NCBI RefSeq assembly: GCF_000730565.1
Contig: NZ_BBIQ01000020.1
Coordinates: 31,115 to 95,114 of the forward strand
Origin: Pseudomonas fulva NBRC 16637 = DSM 17717
Lineage (GTDB): Bacteria > Pseudomonadota > Gammaproteobacteria > Pseudomonadales > Pseudomonadaceae
Direction: 5' to 3'
Length of the DNA: 64,000 nucleotides
Positions within the stretch are counted from its first letter, which is position 1, and every line of letters begins with the position of its first letter. Both the position numbers and the translations under genes were made by a program. The notes beneath the pieces were generated by a model. It searched no databases. It was not told where the DNA came from and saw nothing but the letters and a program-made list of their open reading frames with translations. Below, in pieces: positions 60,088 through 64,000 of the stretch.

Positions 60088-63000
60088 GCGCTTTTCTCCG
60101 GGTTGCCCAGGGTTTGCCAGGGGGCGTCGAACAGGGGGCGGTACAAGGCCTCACACCACCCCTCGAAGGTTTCGTCGGCCGTGAGCGCGGCGAAATCGCG
60201 GAACTGTCGGGCCAGGGCAACGCTTTCACCGCGCTCGCCGGCACTGGTGCGTTCGTCGCCTTCGTAAGCACGGGCGGCCGCAGCCATGGCTTTGTCCGGA
60301 TCGTCCTGGGCGAGCCAGGCGAATGCCGTCTTGGGCGCCACCGGGAGCGGTGCACACATGCCCGCCTGTCGTGCCACCAGCAGTTCTCCCAACAGGTCCG
60401 CTGCCGCTTGCTGGTCAACAGGCGCCAGTAGCAGGGTCACGTCACTGGCCACCAGCGCACTGTGATAGGCGTAACCTGCCGCGCAGGCGGCAAGGTGTGT
60501 CACCCACGGCGCGATGAGGCGATGCCATTTTAGGCTGTTGCGCCCTGCACTGATGGTGTTGGGGACCGTGTTGATCCTCAGCACGCTCTGGTCATCGCCT
60601 TGGAACACGCGACCCAGCCAGCCCTCCAGCCGATGGGGGCCGTGCTCGAAATGCACAGGCAGTGCACCCTCAACCTGCCGCGGCCAGCGCTCGAGCAACT
60701 GCCCATGGCGTTGCAGCAAGTCGGGCAGCGGCTCGATCAGGTCATGCTGCAAGAGTTCGCCAAAACCGGCCAAGGGCAGCAAGCCCTGGGCCTGCAGGCG
60801 ACGTGCCTGCTGATGCAGGGCGCGCGGAACATCCTCGGGTGTGCTCAAGGCTGCGCTGAGTAACGCCTCACTTGCACCATAACGCTGCAAGGCGTCGAGT
60901 ACGAAAGGCTCTTCGTCCGGCGTGGGCGCTTCGAGCGCTTCGAAATAGACCTTGAGCCGCTGACTGAAGAAATGCCGCACCGGATGCCTGAGAAAATCGG
61001 CCAGCTGATTCAATGTCAGCGGCTCATCATCCTGATAGGGCGGCAGCTCGGCCAGGTCGTGAGGGACATTGCTGTGGGCCTGGTGCAGCACTTGCCACTC
61101 GTGTGCGTAGCTGAACAGCGCGCTGCCCTGTTCGAAATAGCGCAGGCTGAAGGGCTGCAAGGGGTGTTCCTGGGTCAAGGCATGAAGCAGTTGCTGGCCC
61201 GGATCGTGTTTGACATCGGCTTGCGCATCGGCCAGTTGCCACCCCGCAGCGATGTGATCGCGAAGCTGGCCGATCAGTACCGAGGCAGGCCGCTCGCTGT
61301 TGTCGCGGATACTGCGCCCCACCCAACTTACGTAGAGCTGGTCCTGGGCCGACAGTACGGCTTCGAGCAATAGGTAACGATCATCTTCCCGACGCGAACG
61401 ATCACCTGGGCGGTAGTCGGTGGCCATCAGGTCGAAATCCAGCGGTGGCTGCGCGCGTGGATAATCACCGTCGTTCATGCCCAGCAGGCAGACCACGCGA
61501 AACGGGATGGCGCGCATGGGCATGAGCGTACAGAAGTTCACCGAGCCGGCCAGGAAGCGCTGGGACAATTTGCCTTGGTCCAGGCCCGACAGCCAGGCTT
61601 CGCGCACCACCGTTAGCGGCAGTGGGTCTTGCAGGTCCACGGTTTCGCAGACATCCAGCCAAGATTCGCGCAGGTCCTGCAACTGGATCAGCAGAAACTC
61701 ATCCTGCTCATCCTCGGCCAGGAAGAAGACGTGCAGCAGGGCATTGAGGCGTTCGCTCCATTCGCCGGCGTTGGCCGGGCAAGACAAGGTTTGGCACGCC
61801 ACTTCAAGCGCATCGAGCAACGCGACAAGCGGCCCAATCAGTGCAGCGTCCAGCCCGCCTATCTCGTCGTAAGGCTCGATGCCATCGCAGGCATCACCCA
61901 CACCCACGGCATAACCCAGCAGCATCCGCCGCAAACCAAAGCGCCAGGAGTTCTGCTCGAGCCCGTCCGGCAAGCCCAGGCTGGCCCGTTGCTCGGCATT
62001 GAGCCCCCAGCGAATGCCGGCACCTTCGATCCAGCGGTGCAGGGTTGGCAAGTCACCTTCGCGAATGCCGAACCGAGCCCGCACTGCCGGTACGTCCAGC
62101 AGGTCCAGCACTTCGCTGACGGCAAAACGACTTTCGGGGAGTTTGAGCAGGTGCTCCAAGGCGATCAGCAGCGGCTCGCGGCCACGTTGGCCCTGGTCGG
62201 TCAAGGTGTACGGGATGTAGCGAGGGTCTTTGCGCTGCAATTGGCCGAAGACGGCCCGTATGTGCGGTGCGTAGCTATCGACGTCGGGCAACATGACGAT
62301 GACGTCACGTGGGCGCAGCGTGGGATCTGCGCTGAAGCGGGCCAACAACTGGTCGTGGAGAATCTCGACTTCCCGTTGCGGGCTGTGCGCAACGTGGAAG
62401 CGCACCGAACGGTCGCGGCGTGCATTGACCGGCGGCCATTGCTCACGGGATTCGGCCAGCGGACGCAATTGAAGGATATCGTCCTGTAGCTGGTTGAGCA
62501 GCGTGATGGGTGAACCTTCGGTAAACAGGTCGATTCGTCCATCGCTGAAGACACCCTGGTAACTGCCTGGGTCGTCGTAGCTGTCGAGCAGGTTGATGTA
62601 GTCGCGGCCTTGCTTGCCCCAGGCTGCCAGCAGGGGATGCGCATGTTGGTGCAGCGACTGGTCATCCAGTTCCAATGGCATGCCGGGCCGGCGTTGCTGA
62701 CGCTTGTACTGGTGCCGCAGCAAGTCCTTGTCGGCCACAATGTCGGCCCAGTGATGGCGGCAAGGGTTGTGCACGCATAACAGGACCTGGCTGAAACGGG
62801 CGAGACCGGCCAGCGCTTCGAGCGTCTGGGCAGGCAGCGAGGAGATACCGAACACGATCACCCGTGCGGGCAGGTTTGCCGGAGCCTGCTCCAGGTCGTC
62901 GATGCAGGCCATGAACCGCTGGTGTACGCCGGCACGGCTCTGGGCCATGCCTTCCTCGCCTACATCCTCCAGCAGGGCACGCCACAGTTCTGCCTGCCAG

Positions 63001-63563
63001 CAGTTGTCGACAGGCAATGGCTTGCGTTCGCCGCGGGCAGTGTTGAGCACATGCCGCCCTGCGGCCCACTCTTTCAACCAGTCGGCGCGGTACACCTGAT
63101 ATTGGTCGAACAGATCGGCCAGGCGCTCGGCGAGCTGGTAGCGTTTGCGTAGATCGCTGTCGTCAGTCAAAAAACGCCGCAAGGGCTCGAAGTGCGGCCG
63201 CTCGACCAGTTCGGGTAACAGGCGCATCAGGCGCCAGGTGAGCGGCGCCTTGTCGAGCAGCGACACTTCCGGTATCTGATCGCGGCCCAGCACGGTGCGG
63301 TACAACTGCCACATGAAGCTACCCGGCAGCTGCATCTCGATGGCAGCGGCAATGCCACAACCGCCCTGGTCATCTTCTAGAGGATCCTCGGCCAAGGCGA
63401 GCTTGAGCCATTGGGCGATACCATTGCTCTGGACCAGCGCGATTTCATTCTCCAAAGGCGCCAGAGGGTAACGGCGCATCCAGCTCACCACCAGGCTGCG
63501 CAGGTCGTCTGGGCGATTGCCTTGGACGATCATGAAGCCAGGCTGGAGGTGGGTACTGGACAT
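60084..63563 (-). CDS. recC: Exodeoxyribonuclease V subunit RecC
   Basis: A 1159-residue RecC, the inactive-helicase subunit that recognises Chi and holds the complex together. Segments include MRRYPLAPLENEIALVQSNGIAQWLKL at the N terminus, QREVEILHDQLLARF, DVIVMLPDVDSYAPHI and PFRVVCLLGMNDGDYPR. The frame extends upstream to 63695, but the conserved start is ATG 63563 (MSSTHLQPGFMIVQGN). First gene of the operon; the 5S rRNA end lies 232 bases upstream and on the same strand. Confidence 0.95.
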   Translation of the reverse strand: MSSTHLQPGFMIVQGNRPDDLRSLVVSWMRRYPLAPLENEIALVQSNGIAQWLKLALAEDPLEDDQGGCGIAAAIEMQLPGSFMWQLYRTVLGRDQIPEVSLLDKAPLTWRLMRLLPELVERPHFEPLRRFLTDDSDLRKRYQLAERLADLFDQYQVYRADWLKEWAAGRHVLNTARGERKPLPVDNCWQAELWRALLEDVGEEGMAQSRAGVHQRFMACIDDLEQAPANLPARVIVFGISSLPAQTLEALAGLARFSQVLLCVHNPCRHHWADIVADKDLLRHQYKRQQRRPGMPLELDDQSLHQHAHPLLAAWGKQGRDYINLLDSYDDPGSYQGVFSDGRIDLFTEGSPITLLNQLQDDILQLRPLAESREQWPPVNARRDRSVRFHVAHSPQREVEILHDQLLARFSADPTLRPRDVIVMLPDVDSYAPHIRAVFGQLQRKDPRYIPYTLTDQGQRGREPLLIALEHLLKLPESRFAVSEVLDLLDVPAVRARFGIREGDLPTLHRWIEGAGIRWGLNAEQRASLGLPDGLEQNSWRFGLRRMLLGYAVGVGDACDGIEPYDEIGGLDAALIGPLVALLDALEVACQTLSCPANAGEWSERLNALLHVFFLAEDEQDEFLLIQLQDLRESWLDVCETVDLQDPLPLTVVREAWLSGLDQGKLSQRFLAGSVNFCTLMPMRAIPFRVVCLLGMNDGDYPRAQPPLDFDLMATDYRPGDRSRREDDRYLLLEAVLSAQDQLYVSWVGRSIRDNSERPASVLIGQLRDHIAAGWQLADAQADVKHDPGQQLLHALTQEHPLQPFSLRYFEQGSALFSYAHEWQVLHQAHSNVPHDLAELPPYQDDEPLTLNQLADFLRHPVRHFFSQRLKVYFEALEAPTPDEEPFVLDALQRYGASEALLSAALSTPEDVPRALHQQARRLQAQGLLPLAGFGELLQHDLIEPLPDLLQRHGQLLERWPRQVEGALPVHFEHGPHRLEGWLGRVFQGDDQSVLRINTVPNTISAGRNSLKWHRLIAPWVTHLAACAAGYAYHSALVASDVTLLLAPVDQQAAADLLGELLVARQAGMCAPLPVAPKTAFAWLAQDDPDKAMAAAARAYEGDERTSAGERGESVALARQFRDFAALTADETFEGWCEALYRPLFDAPWQTLGNPEKSA

Positions 63564-63753
63564 CGGCAGGTCTCTTTCGGGCGCGTTTACTTGGGGAGGA
63601 ACGATATCACGGAGCGGGTCGAGGGCGGGGTTGTAGAGATGTTTCGAGGCGTTGGTGTGGGGTAGGCAGTCGCGCGCCTGCCCCGGCTCGCCCACGGCGG
63701 TTGCTCGTTTGACGGTACAAACACGAGTACGTCATTTTTTCCAGCCTAAAGAC

Positions 63754-63787
63754 AAAACCCCTACCTGCCTGCGCAGATAGGGGTTTT
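63754..63787 (-). terminator. Rho-independent terminator of the rRNA operon
   Basis: On the minus strand AAAACCCCTA ... TAGGGGTTTT with an inner CTGC/GCAG pair, ending in TTTT. It lies immediately after the 5S gene and before recC. The symmetric A and T runs would let it act in both directions. Confidence 0.9.
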
Positions 63788-63795
63788 GCGAAATG

Positions 63796-63915
63796 AATCT
63801 TGACGATGACCTACTCTCACATGGGGAAACCCCACACTACCATCGGCGATGCATCGTTTCACTACTGAGTTCGGGATGGGATCAGGTGGTTCCAATGCTC
63901 TATGGTCGTCAAGAA
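63796..63915 (-). rRNA. rrf: 5S ribosomal RNA
   Basis: Reading the minus strand, the gene starts near CTTGACGACCATAGAGC and includes GGAACCACCTGATCCCATCC, GAACTCAGTAGTGAAACGATGC and the 3' end GAGAGTAGGTCATCGTCAAG, which pairs with the 5' end. This is a textbook Pseudomonas 5S. Ends are placed by the 120-base family length, uncertain by two or three bases. Confidence 0.97.
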
Positions 63916-64000
63916 ATTCTGTAGCCAGAATGTCCTGTTGGACAGCCCAGCAAATTCGGATATGTGATGTTTGTGATGCGTTGCGAACTTTCGGTCCATG
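63916..64000 (-). other. 23S-5S intergenic spacer (partial)
   Basis: The 85 bases upstream of the 5S gene belong to the transcribed spacer of an rRNA operon. The 23S 3' end is not reached within the window. I see no tRNA in it. Confidence 0.75.

Noticed and set aside
1..64000. Mobile elements, phage or CRISPR arrays
   Set aside because: No transposase or integrase-like frame, no regularly spaced direct repeats and no composition break were found; all genes fit an ordinary core chromosome.

Overview
The window is a contiguous stretch of chromosome from a fluorescent pseudomonad, almost certainly of the Pseudomonas putida group. The gene content and order match what I remember of the P. putida KT2440 PP_46xx region: hmgR/hmgA-fahA-maiA, a short LOV photoreceptor, fabV, the LuxR solo PpoR, the cyanide-insensitive oxidase genes, the chemoreceptor McpS, mmsAB and recCBD beside a ribosomal RNA operon. 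Composition is uniformly GC rich. I see no insertion sequence, phage, integron, CRISPR array or tRNA. The window opens inside a ribosome-associated protein gene and ends in the spacer upstream of a 5S rRNA on the minus strand.

Layout: 1-3700 holds small housekeeping genes (HPF/RaiA tail, DUF3509, psiE, SOS-controlled yebG, a Leu/Phe-dehydrogenase homologue and a SirB1-like protein). 3710-7900 is the homogentisate (tyrosine/phenylalanine) catabolic operon with its divergent IclR repressor and a perfect 17-bp operator. 7900-13200 holds a hydrolase, a flavodoxin, a short LOV protein followed by a PilZ-like gene, and folM-DUF1244-hopJ. 13200-18530 has fabV, a thiolase, a lone MetE N-terminal barrel and an unusual MTHFR-MetV fusion. 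18490-21890 is a yjiA-yjiX-cstA operon for pyruvate/peptide uptake. 22100-28830 has an AA10 polysaccharide monooxygenase with an odd N terminus, a PilZ protein, a purine permease, radA, mscL, fpr and ppoR. 28930-36900 has rlmG, the cioAB-DUF2474 oxidase operon with an ANR-type box, an MFS exporter, an AzgA purine permease and trmA. 37046-45730 has a zinc metallopeptidase, mcpS with a FliA-type promoter, ggt, LysR genes, mdaB and a TSUP permease beside a LysR gene broken by an amber codon.

45844-50234 is a five-gene operon that resembles E. coli ynbABC with an added acyltransferase and an added small membrane protein. It encodes every activity expected for making and methylating a phospholipid-like molecule, and I know of no assigned product. 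I consider it the best candidate here for an undescribed system. 50390-54316 is a cupin gene plus mmsAB (valine catabolism) with a divergent LysR gene. 54338-63563 is the complete recC-recB-recD operon, co-directional with and just downstream of the rRNA operon end.

Together the genes describe a motile, aerobic, metabolically flexible soil or rhizosphere bacterium. It takes up organic acids, purines and pyruvate and degrades aromatic and branched-chain amino acids. Catabolite control is suggested by AAnAAnAA (Hfq/Crc-type) motifs at the starts of the thiolase, cstA and one purine permease. Several individual lesions or deviations stand out: a catalytic Lys-to-Met change in the dehydrogenase, an amber codon in a LysR gene, and an LPMO whose first histidine is not next to a standard signal-peptidase site.
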